The notes: a model not told the origin generated them from the letters alone. A DNA stretch of 16,051 bases from an uncultured Oscillospiraceae bacterium (GCA_934456315.1 CAKSHG010000027.1:1-16051); one strand, 5' to 3'. Counted from the stretch's first letter, positions 7,830 to 15,662 are shown. Translations and numbers: made by a program.

Positions 7830-7850
7830 ATACCGGTCAGATACCGGTAT
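7830..7850. repeat. ATACCGGT double repeat / hairpin between truB and ribF
   Basis: ATACCGGT occurs at 7830-7837 and 7841-7848, 11 bp apart, and the second copy is part of the palindrome ATACCGGTAT (7841-7850). As RNA, 7830-7837 pairs with 7843-7850 around loop CAGAT. On the - strand the hairpin is followed by TTTTTT, the look of a terminator for antisense transcription. On the + strand no T run follows. It ends 4 bases before the GGTGG proposed as the ribF ribosome site. Confidence 0.45.
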
Positions 7851-7866
7851 GAATGGTGGATCAATA

Positions 7867-8769
7867 TTGATAGACATAACTAACAGCAGCCTGCGCCCGG
7901 TGGAAAAGACCGCCGTTGCGCTGGGTTACTTTGACGGGCTCCATCTGGGGCATGTCGGCGTTATACGCGCGGCACTGGTTCAGAAAGAGCTGAAACCGGC
8001 GGTGTTCACGTTCAACTGCGACACCACGCTGCCGAAATTCCGCGGACCGGAGGATATAATCTCGTTCGAGAACAAGTGCGAACTGATGGAGAAGATAGGC
8101 GTGAAGTATATCTACGCGCCGGATTTCGCGGAGGTCTGCACGCTCACCGACGAGGAGTTCGTGAAAACCGTGCTTATCGACCGGCTGAATGCGGGATTCG
8201 CGTGCTGCGGGAGCAATTTCCGGTTCGGAAAGGGCGGCTGCGGCACTCCCGAAAGGCTCGGGGAGATAGGCGCGGGATACGGCATGCGCGTCGAGGTGGT
8301 GAAGGACGTCTGCCTTGACGGGCAGATGATAAGCTCCACGCGTATCCGCGAGCATATCCGCCGCGGGGAAATCGAACAGGCTAACCGGCTGCTGGGCTAT
8401 GAGCTGTGGTACAGGCTGCCGGTAATCCGTGGAAACGCGATCGGACGGACGATAGATTTCCCGACGATAAACCAGATAATTCCCGACACGAACATAATCC
8501 CGCGCTACGGAGTCTACAAGAGCTACGTTGAGATAGCGGGGAAGCAGTACCACGGCGTCACCAACATAGGCGTCAAGCCCACCGTCAGGAATCGGCGGGA
8601 CGGCTCCGGCGCAGTGATGGAAACGCATATCATCGGCTTCGACGGCGACCTCTACGGTCAGGACATCGCAGTTGCGCTGGTGCGTTTCATACGCCCGGAA
8701 ACAAAGTTCGCCGGACTTGACGAGCTGAAGCAGCAGATAGCGCGCGACAAGCAGGAAGCGCTGAAATAA
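7867..8769 (+). CDS. ribF: Bifunctional riboflavin kinase / FAD synthetase RibF
   Basis: RibF phosphorylates riboflavin to FMN and adenylates FMN to FAD. The N-terminal nucleotidyltransferase domain has VALGYFDGLHLGH with the HxGH motif (26-29), SNFRFGKGG (116-124) and ISSTRIRE (155-162). The C-terminal kinase domain (about 183-300) starts with the block GRTIDFPTIN, matching the family's 'GRxLGFPTAN', and includes YGVYKSYVEI and GVTNIGVKPTV. The length from TTG at 7867 is 300 residues. This start was chosen because GGTGGA (7855-7860) sits 6 bases upstream. The alternative ATG at 7849 adds six residues but lies inside the ATACCGGT hairpin and has no ribosome site; choice between them is uncertain. 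No FMN riboswitch is visible. rpsO and pnp, which follow ribF in Bacillus, are absent. Confidence 0.93.
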   Translation: MIDITNSSLRPVEKTAVALGYFDGLHLGHVGVIRAALVQKELKPAVFTFNCDTTLPKFRGPEDIISFENKCELMEKIGVKYIYAPDFAEVCTLTDEEFVKTVLIDRLNAGFACCGSNFRFGKGGCGTPERLGEIGAGYGMRVEVVKDVCLDGQMISSTRIREHIRRGEIEQANRLLGYELWYRLPVIRGNAIGRTIDFPTINQIIPDTNIIPRYGVYKSYVEIAGKQYHGVTNIGVKPTVRNRRDGSGAVMETHIIGFDGDLYGQDIAVALVRFIRPETKFAGLDELKQQIARDKQEALK

Positions 8770-8854
8770 GGACACCTATGCTTCGTGCATTCCGCGGAGG
8801 CGGTTTGCAGTGGTGACCATAAAACGCCGGAAACGGCAGGAAAGGAATACAGAA

Positions 8855-10303
8855 ATGGAAGTCAGGACAAGATTTGCGCCCAGCCCTACTGGGTACATGC
8901 ATATAGGCAATCTGCGCACCGCGCTGTACACCTACCTCATCGCGAGAAAGAACCACGGTAAGTTCATTCTGCGTATCGAGGACACAGACCAGGGGCGCTA
9001 CGTTGAGGGCGCTACCGATGTTATTTACAGAACGCTCAAGACCTGCGGGCTGAACTGGGACGAGGGTCCGGATATCGGCGGTCCCTGCGGTCCGTACATT
9101 CAGAGCCAGCGCATGGGCATGTTTAAGGAATACGCGGAAAAGCTGGTGGAGAGCGGTCACGCTTACTACTGCTTCTGCAACAAGAGCGAGAACAGCAGCG
9201 AGGACACGGCTAACGGCCTTGCTTCCGCAAACCGCTGCCCCTGCCGCGACTTCGACCCCGCAGAGGCAAAGCGTCGCCACGACGCGGGCGAATCCTGCGT
9301 TATCCGCCAGAAGATCCCGAACGAGGGTACCACCACGTTCCACGATGAGATCTACGGCGACATCACGGTAGAGAACACCGACCTCGACGACCAGGTGCTG
9401 CTCAAGTCCGACGGCATGCCGACCTACAACTTCGCGAACGTCGTGGACGACCACACCATGGGGATCACCCACGTCGTAAGAGGCAACGAGTACCTTTCCT
9501 CCGCGCCGAAGTACAACCTGCTCTACTCCGCGTTCGGCTGGGAGCCTCCAGTGTATATCCATGTTGAGCACATCATGCGCGACGCTACACATAAGCTCTC
9601 CAAGCGCGACGGCGACGCTTCCTTCGAGGATTTCCATGCAAAAGGTTACCTCACCGAGGCTATCCTCAACTACATTCTGCTGCTGGGCTGGGCGCCCAAG
9701 GGCGAGCAGGAGATCTTCACCCTCGACGAGATGATCGAGGCGTTCGACCTTTCCGGTATCTCCAAGTCGCCGGCTATCTTCGACCCGCTCAAGCTGACCG
9801 CCATCAACGCTGTCTATATCCGCAACCTGCCCCTTGAGAAGTTCATCGAGAACGCAGAGCCGTGGATCCGCCAGACCTGCAAGCGCACCGATATAGATAT
9901 GCCGCTGCTCTGCGCCGGTCTACAGCCCAGGACCGAGGTGTTCAGCGATATCCCCGAGCGCGTCGACTTCATCGACCAGATGCCGGAATATTCCATCGAC
10001 ATGTATGTCAGCAAGAAGATGAAAACCACCCCGCAGACCTCCCTTGAGGCACTGAAAAAGCTGGTTCCCGTCATCGAGGGTATCCAGGATTTCACCACTG
10101 AGAATATCCACGACGCGCTCTTCAAGCAGATAGAGGCCGACGGCGTGAAGAACGGTCTGTACCTCTACCCGCTGCGCGTTGCGCTTAGCGGCAAGGCGGT
10201 AACTCCCGGCGGCGGCGTAGAGCTTGCAAAGATACTCGGCAAGCAGGACACCATCGACCGCATGAACAAGGCCATCGAAAAGCTCACTGCAGAGATAGGC
10301 TGA
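8855..10303 (+). CDS. gltX: Glutamyl-tRNA synthetase
   Basis: A class I aminoacyl-tRNA synthetase that charges tRNA-Glu; in most Firmicutes the enzyme also charges tRNA-Gln with glutamate for later amidation, which is inferred and not shown here. The 482-residue protein has RFAPSPTGYMHIGN with the HIGH-like motif HIGN (16-19), LRIEDTD (39-45), GMPTYNFANVVDDH (187-200) and the KMSKS-class motif KLSKR (247-251). The C-terminal anticodon-binding region contains TPGGGVELAKILG near the end. Cys106-x-Cys108 and Cys128-x-Cys130 resemble a zinc site. The ATG at 8855 has AAAGGA 8 bases upstream; the in-frame GTG at 8810 would add a basic 15-residue stretch unlike family members. It may be cotranscribed with ribF across an 85-bp gap with no clear promoter or T-box. 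Confidence 0.96.
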   Translation: MEVRTRFAPSPTGYMHIGNLRTALYTYLIARKNHGKFILRIEDTDQGRYVEGATDVIYRTLKTCGLNWDEGPDIGGPCGPYIQSQRMGMFKEYAEKLVESGHAYYCFCNKSENSSEDTANGLASANRCPCRDFDPAEAKRRHDAGESCVIRQKIPNEGTTTFHDEIYGDITVENTDLDDQVLLKSDGMPTYNFANVVDDHTMGITHVVRGNEYLSSAPKYNLLYSAFGWEPPVYIHVEHIMRDATHKLSKRDGDASFEDFHAKGYLTEAILNYILLLGWAPKGEQEIFTLDEMIEAFDLSGISKSPAIFDPLKLTAINAVYIRNLPLEKFIENAEPWIRQTCKRTDIDMPLLCAGLQPRTEVFSDIPERVDFIDQMPEYSIDMYVSKKMKTTPQTSLEALKKLVPVIEGIQDFTTENIHDALFKQIEADGVKNGLYLYPLRVALSGKAVTPGGGVELAKILGKQDTIDRMNKAIEKLTAEIG

Positions 10304-10320
10304 CAATCCGACTGTACCTT

Positions 10321-10350
10321 TCCGCATTTCCGCGCGGCGCGCCGTGCGGA
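10321..10350 (+). terminator. Weak terminator-like inverted repeat after gltX
   Basis: TCCGCA at 10321-10326 pairs with TGCGGA at 10345-10350, and the interior includes the self-complementary CGGCGCGCCG (10335-10344). A short TTTT appears only about 9 bases after the stem, so termination may be weak. It lies 17 bases after the gltX stop codon. Confidence 0.4.
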
Positions 10351-10384
10351 GGTGCGAATTTTAACTGTATATTCATGCCTGATT

Positions 10385-10445
10385 CACACTTTTATCACTT
10401 TAGTGTGTTAAGCTGATATATGACAGGGAATATGTCTGCTATACG
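10385..10445 (+). promoter_or_regulatory. Candidate promoter/operator region of the ABC operon
   Basis: This is an AT-rich island in a GC-rich window. CACACT (10385-10390) and AGTGTG (10402-10407) form an inverted repeat of operator type. TTATCA (10392-10397) and GATATA (10415-10420) are 17 bp apart and could be -35 and -10 elements. TGCTATACG (10437-10445) looks like an extended -10. None matches the consensus well, so the exact promoter is uncertain. Confidence 0.35.
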
Positions 10446-10460
10446 CTGAACACATATCCC
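10426..10460 (+). other. Inverted repeat in the ABC operon leader
   Basis: GGGAATATGT (10426-10435) pairs with ACATATCCC (10452-10460) with one bulged A, giving nine pairs around a 16-base loop that contains the TATACG sequence. It could be an operator or, if transcription starts upstream, a leader hairpin. Confidence 0.35.
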
Positions 10461-10470
10461 AACTAATCAG

Positions 10471-10489
10471 CCGCATGAACTGCATGCGG
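10471..10489 (+). other. Hairpin abutting the ribosome site of the ABC ATPase gene
   Basis: CCGCATG (10471-10477) pairs perfectly with CATGCGG (10483-10489) around loop AACTG. The AAAGGA ribosome site (10491-10496) begins one base later. A stable hairpin here could affect mRNA stability or ribosome access for the first gene of the operon. Confidence 0.45.
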
Positions 10490-10502
10490 AAAAGGACATA
10501 AT

Positions 10503-11471
10503 ATGATCGAAGTAAAAAATCTAAGCAAAAGCTACGGCAGCAAGCTCGCCGTGGACGGTATCAGCTTCACCGCAGGCGAGAGCGAGATACTGGGATTTCT
10601 GGGGCCTAACGGCGCGGGAAAATCCACCACGATGAACATGCTGACCGGCTATCTTTCCTCCTCGGGAGGGCAGGCGCTCATCAACGGCGTCGATATCCTC
10701 GAGGACCCGGTGCGCGCCAAGAAGGACATCGGCTACCTGCCGGAGCTCCCTCCGCTGTACCTCGACATGACCGTCATAGAGTACCTGAATTTCGTGTACG
10801 GGCTGAAGAAGTGCAAGCTTCCCAAGCGCTCCCATCTGGACGAGATATGCCGTCTGGTGAAGATCACCGACGTGCAGAAGCGCGTTATCCGCAACCTCTC
10901 CAAGGGCTACAAGCAGCGCGTCGGGCTGGCGCAGGCGCTCATCGGCAACCCCAAGGTGCTGATACTCGACGAGCCTACCGTCGGACTTGACCCCAAGCAG
11001 ATAATCGAGATACGCACCCTTATCAAGAAGCTCGGAAAGAACCACACGGTTATTCTTTCCTCCCACATTCTGTCAGAGGTGCAGGCTGTCTGCGATAAGA
11101 TAGTCGTCATCGACAAGGGAAAGCTCGTTGCGAACGACACCGCAGAGAACCTGTCGCACAACCTCTCCGCCGACCACAAGCTGACGGTGCAGATAGAGGG
11201 ACCCACCAAGGAAGTCAAGGCTCTGCTTGAGCAGATACCCCAGATGGTGGAGGTGCACCTCAACCGCACCATCGACAAGACCATCGGCGAGTACGAGCTG
11301 AACGCCCAGGAGGGCTGCGATATCCGCCGCGAGGTGTTCAAGCGCATGGCTGCGAGAAACTACCCGATACTGCTCATGAGGAGCAGCGAGCTCACCCTCG
11401 AGGAGATATTCCTCAAGCTCACCACCGGTGATTTCTACGGCAATATCGACAACGGAGGTGCGGCAAGATGA
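10503..11471 (+). CDS. ABC transporter ATP-binding protein, GldA/NatA-like
   Basis: The ATPase subunit of an ABC-2 type exporter. The 322-residue protein has Walker A GPNGAGKST (34-42), GYLPE in the Q-loop position (77-81), signature LSKGYKQRVGLAQ (132-144), Walker B VLILDEP (152-158), D-loop GLDP (161-164) and the switch His188 in LSSHILSE. All catalytic residues are present; the Gln of the usual Q-loop is replaced, as in many ABC-2 ATPases of this class. A C-terminal extension of about 100 residues (from about 215) is typical of GldA/DrrA-like ATPases. AAAGGA lies 6 bases before the ATG. The stop codon overlaps the permease start (ATGA). The neighbours (permease, GldG, DUF4340) identify the Gld-type complex. 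The substrate is unknown. Confidence 0.93.
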   Translation: MIEVKNLSKSYGSKLAVDGISFTAGESEILGFLGPNGAGKSTTMNMLTGYLSSSGGQALINGVDILEDPVRAKKDIGYLPELPPLYLDMTVIEYLNFVYGLKKCKLPKRSHLDEICRLVKITDVQKRVIRNLSKGYKQRVGLAQALIGNPKVLILDEPTVGLDPKQIIEIRTLIKKLGKNHTVILSSHILSEVQAVCDKIVVIDKGKLVANDTAENLSHNLSADHKLTVQIEGPTKEVKALLEQIPQMVEVHLNRTIDKTIGEYELNAQEGCDIRREVFKRMAARNYPILLMRSSELTLEEIFLKLTTGDFYGNIDNGGAAR

Positions 11472-12193
11472 CAGCTATTTTAAAGCGCGAATTCGCGTCC
11501 TACTTCACTTCGCCGCTCGGGTATGTTTACCTTGCGGTTTTCTACGGGTTCTCCGGACTGTTTCTGTGGATAACCTGCCTTACCAGCGGTTCCGCAGACA
11601 TGCAGTACGTTTTCCTGTGGATGTTCTTTATAATGATGATACTCATTCCCATACTCACCATGAGGACCATGGCGGACGACAAGCGCCAGAAAACTGACCA
11701 GCTCACGCTGACCTCCCCGGTGAGCCTTTTCGGGCTGGTCGCAGGTAAGTTCCTCGCGGCGTTCTTCATCTTCCTCATCGGCGCGGCTGTCATGTTCGTT
11801 TACGCGCTGGGGCTTGCCGCGGCTGTTAACGGCTCCGGTACCGGCGCTGAATTCGGCTGGGCAGGGTTCTTCGGTAATTTCGTCGGCATCGTGCTGATGG
11901 GCGCAGTGTTCATTTCTGCGGGTATCTTCATTTCCAGCCTTACCGAGAACCAGATGATAGCGGCTATCGGCAGTATCGGCGTAAATATCCTGCTGTGCCT
12001 GTTCGATGTCATTTCAAACTTCGTTTCGGTGACCTTCCTCAAGGACATCATCAACGCGCTGTCGGTGCTCTACAAGTATCAGGAGTTCACCGCCGGCATT
12101 TTCAGCCTGAAGAATATACTGTTCTTCCTGAGCCTGATAGTAGTTTTCAACTTCCTGACGATGCGCGTTATCGAACGCCGCCGCTGGAGCTGA
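11468..12193 (+). CDS. ABC-2 type permease, GldF-like
   Basis: The membrane subunit partnering the ATPase just upstream. The 241-residue protein has six predicted membrane segments at about 17-38, 46-66, 95-119, 132-157, 162-183 and 214-233. The cytoplasmic loop between segments 2 and 3 carries LTMRTMADDKRQKTDQLTLT (63-82), then SPVS. This resembles the GldF/ABC-2 motif 'MRxxxEExxxxTxExLLTxPV', which contacts the ATPase. The start ATG shares ATGA with the previous stop codon and has GGAGG at 11455-11459. The six-segment size fits GldF rather than the larger GldG-fused or NodJ-type permeases. It ends in a basic tail (ERRRWS), consistent with a cytoplasmic C-terminus. The transported substrate cannot be read from sequence. 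Confidence 0.9.
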   Translation: MTAILKREFASYFTSPLGYVYLAVFYGFSGLFLWITCLTSGSADMQYVFLWMFFIMMILIPILTMRTMADDKRQKTDQLTLTSPVSLFGLVAGKFLAAFFIFLIGAAVMFVYALGLAAAVNGSGTGAEFGWAGFFGNFVGIVLMGAVFISAGIFISSLTENQMIAAIGSIGVNILLCLFDVISNFVSVTFLKDIINALSVLYKYQEFTAGIFSLKNILFFLSLIVVFNFLTMRVIERRRWS

Positions 12194-12209
12194 GAAAGGG
12201 GGAGCAGAT

Positions 12210-13943
12210 ATGAACGAATCCAACAACGAAAAGATAGAGCAGGAGCAGACTGCGCCTGCCGCTGAAAACGTTTCCCCCGCAGAGGAAACCAGGCAGGAGG
12301 AAACTGCAAAGCCCGCCAAGCCTGCCAGAAAGCAGGCGGGTCAGGCGGAGATACAGAACGGCAATCCCGCTGCAAGGAAGCACGCGTTCAACAAGCGAAA
12401 CCTCAAGCATGGGACCATGGCGGTCGTGCTGACGGTGCTTTTCATCGCGGCTGTAGTTGTGCTGAACGTTATCGTCGGCATAATCTCCGACCGTATCGAC
12501 ACAACCGCCGACCTCACCGACACGGGTATCTACACCCTTGACGAGGCTACCACGAGCTACCTTTCCGGACTTGACAAGGACGTCACCGTTTCCGTCATGA
12601 ATTCCGAAACCAGCTTTGAGAGCGGCAGCTCCTTCTACAAGAGCGTAAACGAGCTGCTCAACAAGATGGCGATGGAGAACGAGCACTTCAAGCTCCAGTA
12701 CCTCCAGATAGACCAGAATCCGGATTTCACCTCCAGATTCAACGGGGAGACCCTCTCCGAAAACTACATCATCGTGGAGTCGAAGGACACCAACCGCCAC
12801 CGCATCATAACCCCCGGCGAGTACTTCTCCTGCCCGACATTCCGCGATAATCTGTCGCAGTACGGCTATCCGGAAACCTACATCGAGCAGTACGTCAACC
12901 AGTATGTCAACAGCTCCTACGCGTCCCAGATAATCGAGGGAAGCAACGTGGAGCAGGCGGCTATCTCCGCGATAATGTACGTCACCAACACCGACCCGGT
13001 ACGCGTTGCGTTCACCGAGGGCTTCGGCGAGGCTGACAGCAGCTCGCTTTCCTCGCTGCTTAGCAAGAACGGCTACGATATCGAAACCATCAACCTCCAG
13101 CAGGTTGCCCAGGTCGACAGCGACATCGACTACATCGTTATGTACGCTCCGTCCATGGACTACGACAACGACAGCCTTACGAAGCTGTCCGCGTTCCTGG
13201 ACAACGGCGGCGCATTCGGAAAGAACCTGATATACTTCGCTTCCTACAGCCAGCCGGACTACGCGCCCGAGAATGACGACGACAGTTCCATGAAGAATCT
13301 CGCGTCCTTCCTCGCGGAGTGGGGAATTTCCATCGGCGACAGCCTGGTGCTCCAGAGCAACACCGAGTATTCCTACGGCAACATGGAGTATGTCCACCTC
13401 CAGCAGATACAGGATACCGACTACGCCGGAAGTGCCTACGGCAGCAGCCTCATCACCTACGACGCGTATATCCGTCCCGTTCAGCAGATATGGGAGGGCG
13501 GCACCAAGGGCAGCGTCGAGCAGGAAGTCCTGATAAAGAGCTACGACGGAGCTTACCTCCGCCCGATAAGCACGCTTTCCGACAGCGATTTCAACAAGTC
13601 CGGCGCTGAATCCGGCACGTTCAACGACGCCGTTGTTGCGTACAAGGTCCACAGCAATACGCAGGACGTCACCAGGGTGGTCGCGTTCGGTTCCGATATG
13701 ATATGCAACAGCATGTTCATGAGCTACGCGAACTCCAACAACCAGGATTTCATGATAAATATGTTCAACTATATCTCCGGCAAGACCGAGGGTATCACTA
13801 TCACGGCAAAGTCGTTCAGCAATGTCGGCTTTGAGGTCAACCAGGGCAATGCGAATATCCTCGCGGTAGTTCTGTGCATCATCGTGCCGGTAGTCGTTAT
13901 CGTTGCCGGTATAGTCATCTGGGTGCGCAGGAGGCACAGATAA
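12210..13943 (+). CDS. GldG-like ABC-associated auxiliary protein
   Basis: This 577-residue protein resembles the Gld-family auxiliary component GldG (ABC_transp_aux type). It has a hydrophilic Lys/Pro/Glu/Ala-rich tail (1-66), one membrane segment (about 70-92), a large extracytoplasmic region, and a C-terminal membrane segment ending in WVRRRHR (about 549-577). After the first membrane segment, DRIDTTADLTDTGIYTLDEAT matches the family's 'D.T....ysLs..T'. TEGFGE at about 269-274 sits where relatives have a GHGE-like motif, and KLSAFLDNGGAFG (about 325) matches their 'fl..GG' block. The two-membrane-segment layout fits a protein holding its soluble domain outside the cell next to the permease. 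The ATG has GGGGGAG about 6 bases upstream and follows the permease by 16 bp. The next gene starts on the very next base. Confidence 0.82.
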   Translation: MNESNNEKIEQEQTAPAAENVSPAEETRQEETAKPAKPARKQAGQAEIQNGNPAARKHAFNKRNLKHGTMAVVLTVLFIAAVVVLNVIVGIISDRIDTTADLTDTGIYTLDEATTSYLSGLDKDVTVSVMNSETSFESGSSFYKSVNELLNKMAMENEHFKLQYLQIDQNPDFTSRFNGETLSENYIIVESKDTNRHRIITPGEYFSCPTFRDNLSQYGYPETYIEQYVNQYVNSSYASQIIEGSNVEQAAISAIMYVTNTDPVRVAFTEGFGEADSSSLSSLLSKNGYDIETINLQQVAQVDSDIDYIVMYAPSMDYDNDSLTKLSAFLDNGGAFGKNLIYFASYSQPDYAPENDDDSSMKNLASFLAEWGISIGDSLVLQSNTEYSYGNMEYVHLQQIQDTDYAGSAYGSSLITYDAYIRPVQQIWEGGTKGSVEQEVLIKSYDGAYLRPISTLSDSDFNKSGAESGTFNDAVVAYKVHSNTQDVTRVVAFGSDMICNSMFMSYANSNNQDFMINMFNYISGKTEGITITAKSFSNVGFEVNQGNANILAVVLCIIVPVVVIVAGIVIWVRRRHR

Positions 13944-15569
13944 ATGGCAAAGCTTTCTAAAACCACAAAGACCGTTATCATCGCTGCGGCTGTGCTCCTG
14001 GTGCTCGGCGCGGTTCTGCTGGTGCTGGTCATGACCTCCCCGAAGGAGGACGCCGGCTCCGGAAACTCTGACGTTTCCGGGCAGTCCGGCACCTCGGAGT
14101 CCTCCGGGACTTCCGGGACGGCGGAATCCGGCGACAGCTCCACTGTTTCCCAGGCTGACGAGAAGGTCACCATCAACAGCTACGAGCAGGAGAACGTGCT
14201 GAAGCTCGAGGTCGTCAACCAGACCGGAAGCTTCTCGTTCGACCGCGCGTCCAGGGAGGTTTCCTCCACGGACGACGACGGCAACGTCAGCACCTCCACA
14301 CAGTACTACTGGACCAGCCCGGAGCTTGACGGCATTTCCCGCAACGATTCCACTATAGGCGCGTTCGTCCGCAGCATGGCGGGGCTTTCCGCTTCCTCAA
14401 TGGTCGAGGAGAACGCCGCAGACCTTGAGAAGTACGGCCTTGCAGAGCCGCTTTCCGACGTCAGGATGACGTTCGACGACGGCTCCACGAACGAGGTGCT
14501 TTTCGGGATACGCAATCCTGCGGCTGCCAATTACGTTTACTGCTGCGTAAAGGGCAGCAATGACGTTATGCAGGTCAGCTACTACAGCACCGGCAGCGCG
14601 TTCTACGATATCAAGGATTTCGTGAGCCTGGTGCTTACCGATTCCTACGACGCGAACAATCCGCAGGAACTGGAGTATCTCACCATCGAGCGCAAGGACC
14701 TCTCCGAGCCGGTGGAGATAGAATACATGTTCGATGTAGCGGCGGAGGCGGAGGACGAGGATTCCGTCGTAACGACGTTCAACTCCCACCGCATAACCTC
14801 CCCGATAACCGCAGAGCTGGACACCACCAGCGGTCAGACGATATGCTACGGGCTGTACGCGCTTAGCGCCGCTTCCTGCCAGTACATCGACCCGACCGAT
14901 GAGGACATCGCACAGACCGGGCTTGACGACCCCTATTGCAGGATAAGCTTCAAGTACGGCGGCAAGGCGCGCGTGCTCCTGCTCGGAAACGAGATAAGGG
15001 AATCCAGCGACGATTCCGACGGCGAGAGCCTTTCCTCCGTCACCGGGTACTATGCGATGTTCGAGGGTGACAGGCTCATCTACGCTATAAGCACTTCCAA
15101 CGCTCCGTGGTACACTTTCAAGGTCCAGGACATCATGTCACGCAGACCCATCTCGCCGTATATCTATACGGTCGACAAGCTGACAGTGACTACTCCGGAC
15201 GGCGAGTATGTGTTCACAGTTGACGGCGACTCCGACGAGCACACTTTCTACTACAACGGGGAGGCGCTGGACGATTCGAACTTCAAGAGCTTCTATCAGC
15301 ACCTGATCACCTCGATGGGCGAGGAGCTGTTCTTCGAGGAGGCAGACTACGAGCCGTACATCAAGGTGCAGTTCGACTACCGCGAGGAGTACTACGACAC
15401 CTACGGCAGGAGCAGCGACGTGCTGGAATTCTACAAGTCCGACGACCGCAAGAGCATTGTCCGTGTGAACGGCGACGTGCTTTACAAGGTGCGCCAGGTC
15501 TACACAGACAGGCTGCTTAGCAACCTCGACGCTCTGCTGAACGGCGGCGATATCGAGCTGAACTGGTAA
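13944..15569 (+). CDS. Membrane-anchored DUF4340 domain protein
   Basis: The 541-residue product has an N-terminal membrane anchor (about 11-31), a Ser/Gly/Glu/Thr-rich linker (about 36-70), and a long acidic extracytoplasmic region with beta-strand-rich character. Its position right after gldG and phrases such as LAEPLSDVRMTFDDGS and VLFGIRNPAAANYVYCCVKG match the DUF4340 family ('gl.p.a.v.....dg......lG......yv...'). A second, weaker repeat of this fold from about 330 is possible (GLDDPYCRISFKYGGKARVLLLG). No catalytic motif is visible and no function is established. The start ATG immediately follows the gldG stop, with AGGAGG at 13929-13934. Gram-positive GldAFG operons often end with such a protein; a role as an accessory binding part of the same exporter is inferred. 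Confidence 0.8.
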   Translation: MAKLSKTTKTVIIAAAVLLVLGAVLLVLVMTSPKEDAGSGNSDVSGQSGTSESSGTSGTAESGDSSTVSQADEKVTINSYEQENVLKLEVVNQTGSFSFDRASREVSSTDDDGNVSTSTQYYWTSPELDGISRNDSTIGAFVRSMAGLSASSMVEENAADLEKYGLAEPLSDVRMTFDDGSTNEVLFGIRNPAAANYVYCCVKGSNDVMQVSYYSTGSAFYDIKDFVSLVLTDSYDANNPQELEYLTIERKDLSEPVEIEYMFDVAAEAEDEDSVVTTFNSHRITSPITAELDTTSGQTICYGLYALSAASCQYIDPTDEDIAQTGLDDPYCRISFKYGGKARVLLLGNEIRESSDDSDGESLSSVTGYYAMFEGDRLIYAISTSNAPWYTFKVQDIMSRRPISPYIYTVDKLTVTTPDGEYVFTVDGDSDEHTFYYNGEALDDSNFKSFYQHLITSMGEELFFEEADYEPYIKVQFDYREEYYDTYGRSSDVLEFYKSDDRKSIVRVNGDVLYKVRQVYTDRLLSNLDALLNGGDIELNW

Positions 15570-15595
15570 TTTTCATAGCGCGCTGATGACAGAAC

Positions 15596-15619
15596 GGAAC
15601 ACGGGTCTGTCCGTGTTCC
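15596..15619 (+). terminator. Hairpin after the DUF4340 gene
   Basis: GGAACACGG (15596-15604) pairs perfectly with CCGTGTTCC (15611-15619), loop GTCTGT. The T run TTTTT is 20 bases further on (15639-15643), so it is not a classic terminator. A second CCGTGTT at 15624-15630 could compete for pairing. It separates the ABC operon from the next gene. Confidence 0.5.
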
Positions 15620-15662
15620 CTGACCGTGTTAAAAATAGTTTTTATATATGGAGGTAATTACA

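Noticed and set aside
7827..7866. FMN riboswitch upstream of ribF
   Set aside because: Only 40 bases are available; an RFN element needs over 100 bases with conserved junctions.
8778..8816. A 12-codon reading frame ending TGG TGA before gltX, possible leader peptide
   Set aside because: Its ribosome site is weak, it has no run of regulatory codons such as Glu, and no attenuator hairpin with a T run follows.
8770..8854. T-box riboswitch upstream of gltX
   Set aside because: The 85-base spacer is too short for a T-box, and no antiterminator consensus or terminator is visible.
8810..8854. Upstream GTG start adding a basic 15-residue stretch to GluRS
   Set aside because: The ATG at 8855 has AAAGGA 8 bases upstream and gives the standard N-terminus close to the HIGH motif.
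12168..13937. A 589-codon open frame on the - strand opposite the GldG-like gene
   Set aside because: Same codon-bias shadow: strongly Val/Asp/Leu biased, no recognisable domain, opposite a gene with clear membrane segments and a good ribosome site.
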